Origin: Aquilaria yunnanensis
Lineage: Eukaryota; Streptophyta; Magnoliopsida; Malvales; Thymelaeaceae
Length of the DNA: 64,000 bases
NCBI GenBank assembly: GCA_039654915.1
Contig: CM077597.1
Location: forward strand, 40,460,001-40,524,000
Reading direction: 5' to 3'
Shown: positions 10,364 through 22,142 of the stretch, one piece after another
How the letters are laid out: every line of letters begins with the position of its first letter
Position numbering within the stretch: position 1 is the first letter of the stretch
The notes under the pieces: model-generated
The model's database searches: none
Seen by the model: only the letters and a program-made list of their open reading frames with translations
What the model was told of the DNA's origin: nothing
Made by a program: the position numbers and the translations under genes

Positions 10364-10907
10364 CCGAAGATATCACTCCTGTTACATAGGAGGGTCAAAT
10401 CCCATCTTGATCATACAAAACCCTCCGCATGATATGTCGCATACCTAATGACCTTCTTCAAGTTCACTCAGTTACGAGCAACAAAGGGAAGTATCAAAGT
10501 ATGTGACTCGCATGTAGGGAACCTTGATGACCTTAGGTCAAAGGACTACATAAATATGATCATTATGAGAATCACTTATGGCACTCATATAATGATCCAT
10601 GTAGCATTCTCGTGGTGGGTCGGTCTAGTACATAAGTTCTCCAAGTTGTACCCATATGTAGACTACATATCTTATATTAGTCTCCACATATGCTAGTTTT
10701 TACGTATTATTGCAACCCGCTCCAAGATAATACTAGACCAGGGACATTTTAAAATTTAATTATTCTAGGGTTATAATTATGTTTATTACGTTACGTACAA
10801 ACAAAACAACAAACATAATTACTAGACTAATGCCTCAATAAAATATCATGGCTCAATGTGCAAAAATACAATCATCTCATGATTGGCTTTTGGGCACAAC
10901 ACTAACA
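10364..10907 (-). repeat. copia-family LTR a, partial, split by Tat-1
   Basis: This is the U3-side 540 bp of the 1.4-kb copia LTR, reversed, ending in GGGCACAACACTAACA. It begins exactly at the Tat-1 target duplication. The missing half is not present on the left of Tat-1 apart from about 10 bp (317-326), so the copy had been broken, or was trimmed there. Confidence 0.85.
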
Positions 10908-11020
10908 TATGGTTGGCTAGATCTGCTCATGTTCAATCTGTACATTGGGGAGAGGTGTGCCTAGTTATTTGTAGGTGGTTATACCCAGGTACGAGGTTAA
11001 GGGCATGTGGAGGTCCCTTG
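10908..11020. other. unassigned 113-bp spacer between two copia LTR fragments
   Basis: The spacer has no PBS (no GATACCA near the LTR) and no purine tract at either edge, so the two flanking LTR fragments are not the ends of one small element. I recognise nothing else in it. Confidence 0.4.
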
Positions 11021-12371
11021 TGTAAGGTTTCGGGAGCCAAACAAGCGCAGTAGAATTTAACCGAAACCCTCCAGGATCCAAGTGAAATGGGGTAAACTGG
11101 ATGTTCAAAATTTTTCATACCTAATTTCAGTTGAGATCTTTCACCCAACTATAGAATCGAATTGCAAAACCTCAACAGTTGATGTTTTCAAGCTCTCTAT
11201 GGTATCCACACAAGCCTCTCGGGATCACCACGCTTCCACCACGTCTTGGTAGATGCATTTCTCGTGCACTCGCAGTGCTAGCTTGCATCCTCCAAGGGAT
11301 TGCAAGAGAAGAGTTCGGCTATCTCTTTTGGGGCGCTAGGGCAAGGCTATGAATTTCTCACTAAAAGTTGTATTTATTGTGAGACTCAACTTCTAGGCCT
11401 AATGGGTTCCTAAGCCCTAATCCAATTAGGCTTTAATTTTGGGCTTAATAATGGGTCAGCTTTTAGGCCCATTATTAATACGAGCTTATTATGAAACCAT
11501 AGCCCAAATAATTAGCCCATGCACTCTAATAATCCAAATAACTCTATGTGTGCAACCCAATAGGCTCTTACCATGTTGGCAATGATCATAAATCACATTT
11601 ATAATCATAGGCAATGAGCGGTGTCTAGCAACATATCATTGCTACCCAAGTGACAAGATTGTCGATGATTCGACTAAGCCTTTATGATCATTACTGATAT
11701 ATGCCATTGTCACTTTGTCCAAGATATCAAGACTAAGCACGAGACATGGAAAGCGTCACTCTCGTATGGTCTAATCTTTGGTTTCTTGATTACCGAGTAG
11801 ACTAACTTAAACTGATGACATTGATATCATATATCAACTCATCCGAGCATGGCCATGCATTTTCTAAGTCTCACTCAATCAAGGGACCCGAAGATATCAC
11901 TCCTGCTACATAAGAGGGACAAATCCTAGCTTGATTATACAAAACACTCCATGTGATATGTGACATATCCAATGACCTCCTGCAAGTTCACTCAATTATG
12001 AGCAACAAAGGGAAGCATCAAAGTATGTGACTACATATACAATGATCACTATGAGAATCACTTATGACACTCATATAATGATCCATGTAGCATTCTCATG
12101 GTGGGTCGGTCTAGTAATAAGTTCTCCAACTTGTACCCATATGCAGACTACATATCTCATATTAGTCTCCACATATGCTAGTCATTTTGTATTATTGTAA
12201 GAGGGTCCATAATAATACTAGACCATGGACATTTGAGAATATCATTATTCTAGGGTTACAATTATCTTTATTACGTTACGCAGAAACAAAATAACAAAGA
12301 TAGTTGCTGGATTAATGCCTTAATAAAATATCATGGCTCAATGTGCAAAAATACAATCATCTCATGATTGG
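11021..12371 (-). repeat. copia-family LTR b, truncated
   Basis: Reversed copy beginning TGTAAGGTTTCGGGAGCC and following the family consensus to CTCATGATTGG. The final part (GCTTTTGGGCACAACACTAACA in other copies) is missing, and Tat-2 LTR sequence takes over at 12372. It is diverged from the other copies and non-coding. Confidence 0.85.
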
Positions 12372-12734
12372 ATTTGGAGGTTCTCAAACCCCTTTGGCAA
12401 CCACGTTTATCTCAGAAGGTAATGAAGGATTTTCCAAGGTGATATTAACTATTTTTTTGAGGATGGCTGAAGTGTAACCCGCAGTTGGTCACCCAAAGGT
12501 AGTGTAGGCCAATTTCCAAGGTCGACTGAGCTATTATCCGATGGTGATGTCAACCTTTTTTCGAGGTTGATTATGCTCCTATCTAAGGATGGTACTAGGT
12601 TTCAATCCAAGGTTGGTTGAGATGGTAACTAAGGTACCTTTTAAGGATTCTACCAAGGTTGGCCTTGTGACATTATGAGAATGGTGTCACGAACTTATCC
12701 GAGGCTTCTATCAGCGATGGCATTTTGGCTATCA
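12372..12734 (-). repeat. Tat-2 3' LTR fragment
   Basis: Rich in the CCAAGGTTGG/CCGAGGTTG motifs seen in the Tat-1 LTR and ending TTTTGGCTATCA, as Tat-1 does. It is clearly more diverged from Tat-1 than the two Tat-1 LTRs are from each other. Confidence 0.7.
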
Positions 12735-12746
12735 TATGCCCCCTCT
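12735..12746 (-). other. Tat-2 polypurine tract
   Basis: TATGCCCCCTCT directly follows the LTR end. Its complement is a purine run at the same place as in Tat-1. Confidence 0.65.
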
Positions 12747-13383
12747 GAAAGAATTGTTGTTACACCTTTGGTTCCTATATGTTTACCCTTAGCCAAAAGA
12801 TTCCATAACAAGGTCATTCCTTTTGGAAAAAATGCCTATCTCTAGGCTAGGGTTCTTTCCCTATGAAAAGTTGTACCCTTAGCAAGCTTGGGAAGATTTG
12901 ATCCAAGGATCCTCTATTTCATCGAGGTTGTGCTCTCATTAAGCTTAGGATGTCTTTATCCCCCATTTTTCTTCTTAAGTGAAGGTGCATTGTAGTTGCC
13001 TTTAGCTGAAGGCCTTTTGGATTCTTTGCGAAGTTACATCCTCAGAAAAGTTGGACTACTTCTGATCAAGGGTGTTTTCCCTATACCGAGGTTATACCCA
13101 CGGCATTATACCTTTAGAGTACCTGGGTTATTTTCACTTTTAGGAATTTGGTTTCCCGCTAGTAATGATTTGCAAAGATCATTTCATTCTTTGATGGTGA
13201 ATAGGCCTAACACCTCGATTTGTGCATTATAAACTTTGTAGATGGAAAGGCGTGCCATCATTTTTTGCATCAGATGACATGTGTCATTATTTTAGTTGCT
13301 ACATTTCCCATCTGTTACATCATTTACATCTCTTTGACATTGATCAAGCATTATGACGTCCCTTTACTTGCCCTCCCTCAGGC

Positions 13384-13390
13384 TATATAT
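13384..13390 (+). promoter_or_regulatory. TATA-like box upstream of the Tat-2 antisense ORF
   Basis: TATATAT in GGCTATATATTCCCC, followed by a CT-rich leader, as at 1649 in Tat-1. The first ATG of the ORF (14021) is 637 bp away. If the inserted inverted copy (about 13575-13945) is discounted, the distance is about 267 bp, close to the 253 bp in Tat-1. Confidence 0.4.
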
Positions 13391-13574
13391 TCCCCACTTG
13401 GTTCAGAAATTCTTCACTTATTACTTTGCATTCATGTTTTCCTTCCTTTCATTTGCTAAGCTTTCTTCCTCTTTTTTTTTGTTTGCAGAGGTTCTTCATG
13501 GCTAGGTGATTTTTGGTAGCCACAAGTGGTGGTTCTCTAGCACTTTTGGATTTTGAACAGGTGGTTTTTTGCCG

Positions 13575-14225
13575 AAGTAGCTTTTATTTTCCCTCTTTGT
13601 TCCTTCCTTTCTTCCAAAGTTAAATCACTAGGATTTATGATTATTTCAGGAGTTGAAATTAGTATCACTGAAGAGGGTTGGAGTTCTCTGGATGCTCACT
13701 TGTAGCTGAGACCTAAACACAGTTACCTATTTCCCTTGAGGATGGTAGCTCGGCTCACCATGACTGAGCACTCTTATTTTAATGTAGGAAGGAAGAAAAA
13801 ACTTGGCCCGCCACTTCTCTACAGCTAAACATGGTTACCTCTTTCTCCCAAAGACTATAGCTCGGCTCACCACGATCAGGCATTCTTGTCTCAACATAGG
13901 AAGGAAGAAAAAACTTCGCACGCCATCTCTCTACCTTCTTCGAAGTAGCGCAACTCAAGTACGCATCTAGAGAACTTCAACCCTCTTTCAATGATACTGA
14001 ATTTGGCTCTCAAAGTTGCCATGAATCCTAGTGATCTAACTTTAGAGGAAAGGAAAGAAGAAAGAGGGAAAAGAAAAACTACTTCGAAGAAGGTGGAGAA
14101 GTGGCGCATGAAGTTTTTTCTTCCTTCCTATGTTCAGAAAAAAGTGCTTGATCGTGGTGAGCGGAGCCACTGTCCTCGTGGGAAAAGGTAACTGTGTTTA
14201 GGTCTTAGCTAAAAGCAGGTCTTCG
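13575..14225. repeat. inverted duplication within the Tat-2 extra ORF
   Basis: Segment A (about 13575-13700) is the reverse complement of 13945-14090. Segment B (about 13700-13825) is the reverse complement of 14090-14225 and is repeated once more in direct orientation at 13825-13940. The order is A, B, B', A-inverted, B-inverted. The right arm encodes the ORF start (MNPSDLTLEER, KFFLPSYV), so it is the original and the left block is the added copy. The arms have diverged, so the event is old. Confidence 0.75.
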
Positions 14226-15240
14226 GTATCCTCCCCTGAAGATGGTTTTTGATTTCCGCCAATTTCATGGCATTATAATTAACCGATTGCCTCCGAACTC
14301 ATACTTTTACTTTAATGCTTTTTTATGCATGTGTGCAGTTTTCAAAATAGCCCCCCACTTTATCTTTTTTATGCAATACTAAAAACTTCATGCCATTCTG
14401 AAGGGGGCATTTTATTTTTTACTTACTCAAGGGTCAGGGAACAGGAAGTTCACCTTCACCTTCACCACCAAGGATGGCGAGGGTGGCAGAAGAAGTACTT
14501 CATGGAGATAGATCATAAGTGGAAAGATCTATTAGAAAAATGGGCTTATGGTATTTTGGCAACCGATGTGATGGATTCATCGAATCTCCTAACCAAAGAG
14601 CTAGAGTCCAGGTTTGAAGATTTTGATTGTTGTATTTAGGCGGTAGCCGATTGGCATGATCAGGCCCTTTTGTGGCCATGTTACCCATTTCCTATTAGGG
14701 AGAAAATAATGACCGAAGAGGTCATTCAGGAGTTGGGCATCATTAAGGAGTAAGTTATTGATGTTGAGATGCCAAAACCAAAGATAGATGGGAAGAACTC
14801 ATGGCTGGTCTTGCTCATTCAGGGAGAACTATCTTACAAAGCCCTAGTGGAGAGTAAGTTACTTTTCATTTGTTGCGTATCTAATCATTTTGTACTTACA
14901 CTGACATTTTTTACTTTCTAGGAATGGGTAATAAGTTTTTTACCTTTTGCAAGAATCTTTTCCTTGGCCAAGCGGAGAAGGGTGAACAGGGGAAGAAAAA
15001 AGCCCCAAAGGGGAAAAGGGGCAATCTTCGGGGGCATTGAAGCAGAAAAAAACTAAGGAGGATCCATTTCCTCCTTCCCTTGAAGACATCATTGAGGTTG
15101 TGAAACCCTAGTTAGAAGCAGCCATACTATCTATTGCACTCAGTCTGAAATCAACTGTCGAGACCTTGGGAACTTCCATCCCAATACTTTGGACCAAAGA
15201 GGTTGAAGAAAGGAGAAGGCAAAGGGGGAAGGATGTTCCC
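14021..15240 (+). pseudogene. antisense extra ORF of Tat-2, broken
   Basis: Homologue of the Tat-1 extra ORF. The N-terminal part (14021-14191) has EKWRMKFFLPSYV, matching EKWTTKFFLPCYA in Tat-1. After a break the conserved block FRQFHGIIINRLPPNSYFYFN lies at 14241-14330, then WRGWQKKYFMEIDHKW and ELESRFEDFDCCI to a TAG at 14637-14639, at the same residue as the Tat-1 stop. Sequence similarity continues past the stop. An intron-like interval (14854-14921) follows, then a Lys-rich segment. Function of the family is unknown. Stops and frameshifts make this copy inactive. Confidence 0.6.
14854..14921 (+). other. putative intron in the Tat-2 antisense ORF
   Basis: GTAAGT at the start, a long T-rich stretch and TTTCTAG at 14915-14921: good plant splice consensus over 68 bp. 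The position corresponds to the intron-like interval of Tat-1, between the conserved block and the charged C-terminal part. Confidence 0.5.
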
Positions 15241-15309
15241 ATTGACATATCATGCCCTATGCAGGCTCCACCCAAAATGCACCTAAATTGTGCCTAAGAG
15301 ATTTATTGT

Positions 15310-17326
15310 TGTAACTTGGTACCAGACACATAGATGCTTGGGTCCGAGAATTGGCTTTACCGTGCCCTATTGCATCTATCAAAAACTAGGTATGCTTACC
15401 TAGGTACCTACCAAGCACACTGGGGCACTGTCTTAAAGTGCACTAGGTCACACACACACACAAGCATAGACAAGGTACTAGGGAGCATGCCCCAAGAAGT
15501 CACCAACCTAACCCTATGTCAAACTTGCACCATAAGGCAAGCTTCTAATGCAACTTTTCAAGTGTTGTGCATATCAAGTGCGCATACATAATTCCCGACA
15601 ATCAAGATGCCTACTTTCAAGTTTTGAAAACCATTTTCATAGGCAAGGGAGGTTAATCAAACAAATTAGCCGAAGTTTACACAAGCCATACCACACATGT
15701 GCACACCACCAAAACAACATAGGCATAACATATCACCATGAAGCTTACATACTCCTTATATCACACATGCACAACATCAAGTTTATGCATAAGTTTAGGT
15801 AAGCCTACCTAAGGTCCACCTTACACCATACACCAACTAGTACGTTGTTCCTTGGAATACCACCAAGAACATTCAAACATACCATATCTGAAGATACTTA
15901 GTTACATGCCATAGTACTTAGTAGTACCCAAATGCCACTTTGAACACATAATACATAATGGTGGTTTGGAAAACAAGTTTGACCACTATTCCTATAATCA
16001 AAAAGGCAAACCACATAACCAAAGCCCATGAGCACACATCCATGACTCTAGACTATTCCCACAACACTAACCACAATGCCTGCAAGCAACACAAAACATA
16101 TGAACTTGCTTTATACATAAATTTTTACTTAGACTTATTGAGCTTCACTCTCGATTAGAGTTCATACCTTCCAATCCGAGACACAAACCCCTTCCACAAG
16201 TAACTCAGTGCTCTAATCCCTTTCTTGAAAATGTCATATTACATGGCATGTGTTATAAAATAACTTAGTAGGGAATCACTTAGCTTTATAAGCCTACTTA
16301 GTTAAACCAAGACTTAACCTCCATTGCTCTTGCATATAAAACATAAAAATAAGGAAAATATAAACAACATAACATAGAGCAATATACGAAGGTTAGCACA
16401 CACAAACAAAGCACCAATGCAAGCAGTACACACACTTCACACCCCAGCCATAGGTTCAGCTTACAGAGCACTAGCAAGCACACATTTAGTTTGATTCGTT
16501 TCTTAGTTTCTTTAGCTAATTAGTCCATATAGAGCTCCAGATTCATGCATAGGATGTCCTACCCATGTAAGAACCCTAGTACTTGCCATTATATAGCTAG
16601 CCAGCACAAAATCGACATACACCCAAAGGTAACATAGCCCCTACAGTAACAAAAGATCACCTAGCTCATAAGCTATCCCTTAAGTGCCTAATGCTCAACT
16701 TGAACGTGGAATTCATAACCAAAATCAAGAGGAGCATAGTGAATTCTTACCAATCTTAGCCCCTAGCTCTCAATTGAGCCTCCAACATAGGAACTCAAGC
16801 TTGGACTTGGTCTCCAAGGTCACGCAAGGCCAAAAAACTACCAATGTGTGCTTAATTCTTCAATTGAAGCTTAATTCACCAACAATCCTTCATGAACTTG
16901 GCCTTCAAGCTTGAAGAACACCCATTAATCTTCAAAGAAGCTATTTGACCTAAAAATGAAGTGTTTTGACCGAGTGGAAGCATGCACAACTAGTTACGTG
17001 ACACATGTCACAAAAAGTGGTCTTAATGCTAGCGTTAATGTCCTTACTTCTTGCATGGCTCATTTTAGCAGTTCAACAAACAATTGCATCATGAAAGCCA
17101 CCTGAATATGTGTGCAAAGTAGCGCCTAAGCTTACAAAATCACCACTATAGCCTTAGGTCCTTCAAACATTTCTTCAAATATCTCGGTAGACATATTTTT
17201 GGTGTACTTACATGTACCCACTAGGCTTACAACATATACCATTCACTCATGTACAAAACTTAGTTCTCCACTTCAATTTTACTTCAAATTTCACATAAGC
17301 CTAGTATGGGAATGAGGGTTATGACA
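15310..17326 (-). repeat. Chromo-1 3' LTR (left boundary uncertain)
   Basis: In element orientation it starts TGTCATAACCCTCATTCC, next to a purine tract. It matches the Chromo-3 LTR (52672-54885), for example in the CACTAGGNCACA and ACCTAGGTACCT stretches and in the last 20 bp. The left end is not resolved: homology is clear from about 15390, and TG at 15309-15320 is a candidate end. Non-coding; short ORFs here are noise. The AC-rich run at 15450-15465 is a small microsatellite. Confidence 0.7.
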
Positions 17327-17339
17327 ACCTCCCCTCTTT
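17327..17339 (-). other. Chromo-1 polypurine tract
   Basis: ACCTCCCCTCTTT on the plus strand, AAAGAGGGGAGGT on the element strand, directly before the TGTCATAACCC start of the 3' LTR. Confidence 0.75.
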
Positions 17340-18740
17340 AAAGAATTTGGTCCTCTAAATTCTTCCTTAGCTTTGGGTAAATGTTTGGGTAATTCCTTGC
17401 AATCTCATCTTCTACTTCCCAGATGGCCTTTTCTTGAGTATGGTTGCTCCACTGAACTTTTACCATGGGAATCCATCTACGTCTCAACTTTCTTGTTTCT
17501 TTTGTGAAGATTTGGATTGGCACATGTTCATATGATAAACTTGGTGTTATAGGTGCACGAGTGGGCAGGACCACTTGCTTAGAACTTGGAACATACTTTT
17601 TCAGTAAGCTTACATGGAAAGTATCATGTACATGCCCAAGTTCAGGTGGTAAATCCAACTTGTATCCACATTTCCAATCTTATCCAACACTTGGTATGGC
17701 CCAACATATTTTGGGGCTAGCTTCCCCTTCTTACCAAACCTTATCACTCTTTTAATAGGAGAAACCATGAGCCACACCTAGTCGCCTACCTGGAATTCTA
17801 GGACTCTTCCTTTTTTTAGGTCAGGATAAGACTGCTGCCTGTCATTAGTAGCCTTGATCCTAGTTTGGATTAGCTTTATCTTTTTAATGGTCTTTCTGGT
17901 GATTTCTGGCCCTAACTCCAATTTATCTCCTAGCTCTTGCCAGCAATGAGAAGTATTGCATTTCTTACCATACAGAGCCTTATATGGTGCCATGCTAATC
18001 ATTGAATGGTACCCATCGTTGTATGCAAATTCCATTAAGGGTAAATGCACATCCTATTCTCCTTGGAAATCAATCACACAACATCTCAGCGTATCTTATA
18101 GGACTTGAATTGTTCTTTCTATTTTTCCATCAGTCTATGGATGGTATGCTGAGATAAACTTGAGTTTAGTGCCTAGGGCATGATGTAGGGATTTCCATAA
18201 CCTAGAGACAAACCTAGGATCCCTATCTGAAACAAAATCATCAGGCACTCCATGAAGCCGTACTATTTCCTTTATATAGAGTTGGGCAAGCTTGTTCAGT
18301 GAATTAGTGAGGTTTATAGGTAGAAAGTGGGTTGCTTTGGTCAGTCTATCTACAATGACGCAAATGGAATTATGTCTTCTTCTTATTGGTGACATTTCTT
18401 CCATAAAGTCCATGGATATGGATCCCCACTTTCTTTTAGGTATAGGTAAGCTTTGAAGCTTCCCCCTGGTTTTTGGTGCTTAACTTTCACCTGTTGGCAT
18501 ACTTCATACTTAGCTACAAAAGTTCCAATATCATGCTTCATATACGGCCACCAAAAATAAGCTTTTAAAGCACGGTACATCTTAGTAGCTCATGTGTGTA
18601 TACTCATCTTGTTTGAGTGTGCTTCTCCCAAAATTTGAGACAAGAGATCTTCATTTTTAGGCACATACAGCACATTCTGGAAGTACAATAGTCCGTCCTT
18701 ATAGAAGAAGCCTTAGAATAGCTCTCCCCTCCTTTGGCTA
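17338..18740 (-). pseudogene. Chromo-1 integrase with C-terminal chromodomain-like segment, broken
   Basis: From the N-terminal side: an HHCC-type zinc region with YFWWPYMKHDI and VCQQVKVKHQKPGG (18383-18580), a core with IVDRLTKATHFLP and VSDRDPRFVSRLWKSLH (18135-18413), a linker (17778-18050), and a tail ending PPELGHVHDTFHVSLL (17338-17658). The last 50 residues (WIPMVKVQWSNHTQEKAIWEVED) fit the chromodomain of Tekay/Del elements, which directs insertion toward particular chromatin. Catalytic Asp residues of the core are present. A TAG interrupts the AYHP-TDG motif and frameshifts separate the parts. Confidence 0.85.
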
Positions 18741-20260
18741 GACACCAAATCAATGTTTTCATCATTAAGTTATGTTGCTTTGATAAGTTTCTTCCATTCA
18801 GGGGTAATGGTAAGCATATTTAATTATTCAGGCTCCCATTTCAACCACTGCTTTGTAAGGCAGGCCAGGCTAAGGTTTTCAGCCTTGCTTCCTCCTTCTC
18901 CCTTTTTAGCACTTCAGTATAACTCTTGCTTAGGGCATTTGCAACCACATTGGCATTGCCAACTGTGTATTCAAACACACAGTCAAACTCCTTAAGGTAT
19001 TCCAACCATCTTATCTACTTCATGTTCAAGTCCTTTTGGGTGAAAAGGTACTTGAGGCTCTTGTGGTATGTATAGATCTGAAACTTGTTGCCCAAAAAAT
19101 AGTGCCTACATTCCTTAAATGCAAAGACCACAGTTGCTAGTTCTAGGTCATGCACTGGATAATTCTTCTCAAGTGGTCTTAGTTGTCTTGAACCACAAGG
19201 AATTGCCTACCTATCTTACATTAGGACACAGCCTAATCCTGCTTAGGATGCATCAGTGTATAGCTCATATGCCTTTTCAGGGTTTGGTAACACTAATATA
19301 GGAGCCATAGTCAACCTCCTCTTCAGTTCTTGGAAGCTATTCTCACATTCACTTCCCCAAGTAAACTTATATTCTTTCCTGGTTAACTGTGTCATTAGAG
19401 CTGCTAGGACAAAAAACTTCGGTACAAATCTTCTGTAGTAGCTAGCTAATCCTAGAAAACTCCTAACTTCCTTAACATTCTGGGGTTGCTTCTAATCCAA
19501 GATTGCTTTGACCTTTTTAGAATCCATAACCAATCATTGGTCATTAAAATCCACAACCAATCATTGGTCATTAATCACATGCCCTAAGAACCTAATCTCT
19601 GTTGTCCAAAATTTGCACTTACTCAACTTTCCATACAACCTGTGTCCTTGGGGCAAACCAAGCACAAGCCTCAAATGCTTCTTTTCCTCATCTGTTGAGT
19701 ACACTAATATGTCATCAATGAAAACTACCAGAAAATGGTCTAAGTGTACTCTAAACACCCTCTACAAAAGATCCATGAAGAAAATAGGTGCCTTTGTGAG
19801 CCCAAATGGCATCACAGTGTACTCAAACTGTCAATACCTAGTTCTAAAAGTAGTTTCATGTATGTCTTATTCTTTAAACCTCCACTAAAAGTAACTTGAC
19901 CTAAGGTCAATTTTGGAGAACACTTTTGCTCATTTCAATTACTCAAGCAAGCCCTCAATCCCTGGGAAAAAGTACTTGTTTTTAAAGGTCAAGGCATTCA
20001 GCTACCTGTAATTGATACAGAGCCTAACGGTTCCATACTTCTTCTTCACAAATAGCACAGGTGCTCCTATGGAGACAGACTAGGTCTAATGGACCCTTTC
20101 TCAAGTAACTCATCTAGCTGATTCTTTAGCTTTACCATTTCAAGTATTGCCATTCTGTATGGAGCTGTAGACACAGGAGTTGCACCTGGCACCAATTTAA
20201 TTTCAAACTCCACTTCCCTATTAGGAGGTAACCCAGGCAAATCAGTAGGGAAAACTTATC
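18741..20260 (-). pseudogene. Chromo-1 reverse transcriptase and RNase H, broken
   Basis: The best-preserved part (19561-19758) reads [21 protein letters not shown], keeping the DD catalytic pair, and [14 protein letters not shown]. The RNase H domain follows at about 18750-19300, visible only as fragments in different frames. The RT N-terminal part (19774-20260) is the first copy of a tandem duplication. Stops and shifts are frequent. Confidence 0.75.
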
Positions 20261-22142
20261 CATGAAGAAAGTAGGTGCCTTTGTGAGCCTAAATGGCATC
20301 ATAATGTACTCAAAGTGTCAATACCTAGTTCTAAAAGTATTTTTAGGTATGTCTTATTCTTTAAACCTCCACTGAAAGTAACTTGACCTGAGGTCAATTT
20401 TGGAGAACACTTGTGCTCCTTTCAATTGGTCAAGCAAGTCCTCAATCCTTGGGAAAAGGGTACTTGTTCTTAAAGGTCAAGGTATTCAACTTCCTGTAAT
20501 CAATATAGAGCCTAAGGGTGTTGGGTTTCAGGAGACAAACAGTGCATCAGAATTTAACCGAAACCCTCCAGGATCCAAGTGAAACGGGGTAAATCGGGTG
20601 TTCGAAAATTTCATACCTAATTTTCGGTTGAGATCTCTCTCTCAACTATAGAGTCGACTCACAAAACTTGAACAGTTGACGTGTTTAAGCTCTCTATGGT
20701 ATCCACACGAGCCTCTCGGGATAGCCACGCTACCACCACATCCCAGCAGATGCGTTTCTCTTGCACTCGCAGTGCTAGCTTGCGTCCTCCAAGGAATTGC
20801 AAGAGAAGAGTGCGGCTGTTCTTTTGGGAGGTTAGGGCAAGGAGACCTACGAATTTCTCACTTAAAAGTTGTATTTATAGTGAGACTCAACTTCCAGGCC
20901 TAATGGGTTTCAAAGCCCTAATCCAATTATGATTTAATTTCGGGCTTAATAATGGCTCAACTCTTGGGCCCATTATTAATACGAAATTAAAGTGAAACCA
21001 TAACCCAAATAATTAGCCCATGCACTCTAATGATCCAAATAGCTCTATGTGTGCGACCCAATAGGCTCTTGCCATGTTGGCAATGATCATAAATCACATT
21101 TATGATCATAAGCAATGAGCGGTGTCTAGCAACACATCATTGCTACCCAAGTGACAAGATTGTCGGTGAATCAACTAAACCTTTATGATCATCACCGATA
21201 TATGCCATTGTCCCTTTGTCCAAGATATCAAGACTAAGCACGAGACATGGAATATGTCACTCTCGTATAGCCCAATCTTTGGTTTCTTGATTACCGAGTA
21301 GACCAACGTAAACTGATGACATTGATATCGTATATCAACTCATCGGAGCATGGCCATGCATTTTCTAAGTCTCACTCTATCAAGGGGCCCGAAGATATCA
21401 CTCCCATTACATAGGAGGGACAAATCCCATCTTGATCATACAAATCCCTCCGCATGATATGTGACATACCCAATGACCTCCTTCAAGTTCACTCAGTTAC
21501 GAGCAACAAAGGAAATTATCAAAGTATGTGACTCACATGTAGGGAACCTTGATGATCTTAGGTCGAAGGACTACATATACCATGATCACTATGAGAATCA
21601 CTTATGATACTCATATAACGATCCATGAAGTGTTCTCATGGTGGGTCCATCCAGTACACAAGTTCTCCAACTTGTACCCATATGTAGACTACATATCTCA
21701 TATTAGTTTCCACATATGCTAGTCGTTATGTATTATTGCAACCCGCTCCACAATAATACTAGACCAGGGATGTTTAAGAATATCATTATTCTAGGGTTAC
21801 AATTATGTTTATTAAGTTACGCAGAAACAAAACAACAAACATAATTGCTGGATTAATGCCTTAATAAAATATCATGACTCAATGTGCAAAAATACAATCA
21901 TCTCATGATTGGCTTTTGGGCACAACACTAACAAAGGGTTCCATCCTTCTTATTTACAAACAGCACAGGTGCTCCCCATAGAGACAGACTAGGTCTAATG
22001 GACCCTTTCTCAAGCAACTCATCTAGCTGCTTATTTAGCTTTACCATTTCAAGTATTGCCATTCTATATGGAGCTACAGACACAGAAGTTGCACGTAGCA
22101 CTAATTTAATTTTAAAATCAAATAAGTAGGGAAAACTTATGG
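19774..22142. repeat. 487-bp tandem duplication in Chromo-1, second copy split by a solo LTR
   Basis: Unit 1 is 19774-20260. Unit 2 is 20261-22142, once the solo LTR at 20519-21933 and its target duplication are removed. Both begin CATGAAGAAA and end near GTAGGGAAAACTTAT. They cover the RT start and the protease-RT linker. Unit 2 lacks about 27 bp near its end. The LTR is in one unit only, so it arrived after the duplication. Confidence 0.85.
20519..21933 (-). mobile_element. solo copia-family LTR c, with AAGGG target duplication
   Basis: 1415 bp, starting TGTTGGGTTT and ending CACAACACTAACA, flanked by AAGGG at 20514-20518 and 21934-21938. In LTR orientation (minus) it begins TGTTAGTG, carries TATAAATA about 1050 bp in (near 20878), and ends CCCAACA. 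No internal region is present, so it is a solo LTR left after recombination between the two LTRs of a complete element. Confidence 0.92.

Larger units (their letters stand above)
12372..15240 (-). mobile_element. Tat-2: remnant of a Tat-like element
   Basis: What remains is part of a 3' LTR (12372-12734), the adjoining purine tract, and the plus-strand extra ORF that in Tat-1 lies between the 3' LTR and integrase. Pol and the 5' LTR are absent; chromovirus sequence takes over from about 15310. The order and orientation match Tat-1. Confidence 0.7.

Noticed and set aside
10364..12371. Two copia LTR fragments 113 bp apart as a tiny non-autonomous element (TRIM-like)
   Set aside because: No PBS or purine tract in the spacer, and the two fragments are truncated at different points.
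15450..15470. CA-repeat as a regulatory site
   Set aside because: A short microsatellite in an LTR; no support for function.
16298..16483. Short hydrophobic Cys/Leu-rich minus-strand ORF
   Set aside because: It lies inside the Chromo-1 3' LTR, has low-complexity composition and no domain.
20676..20932. Overlapping ORFs that recur at 43975-44294, 46520-46839, 49065-49384 and 57000-57200
   Set aside because: Recurrence looks like gene conservation, but these are the R-U5 part of the copia LTR copied many times, and frames are not kept in the diverged copies.
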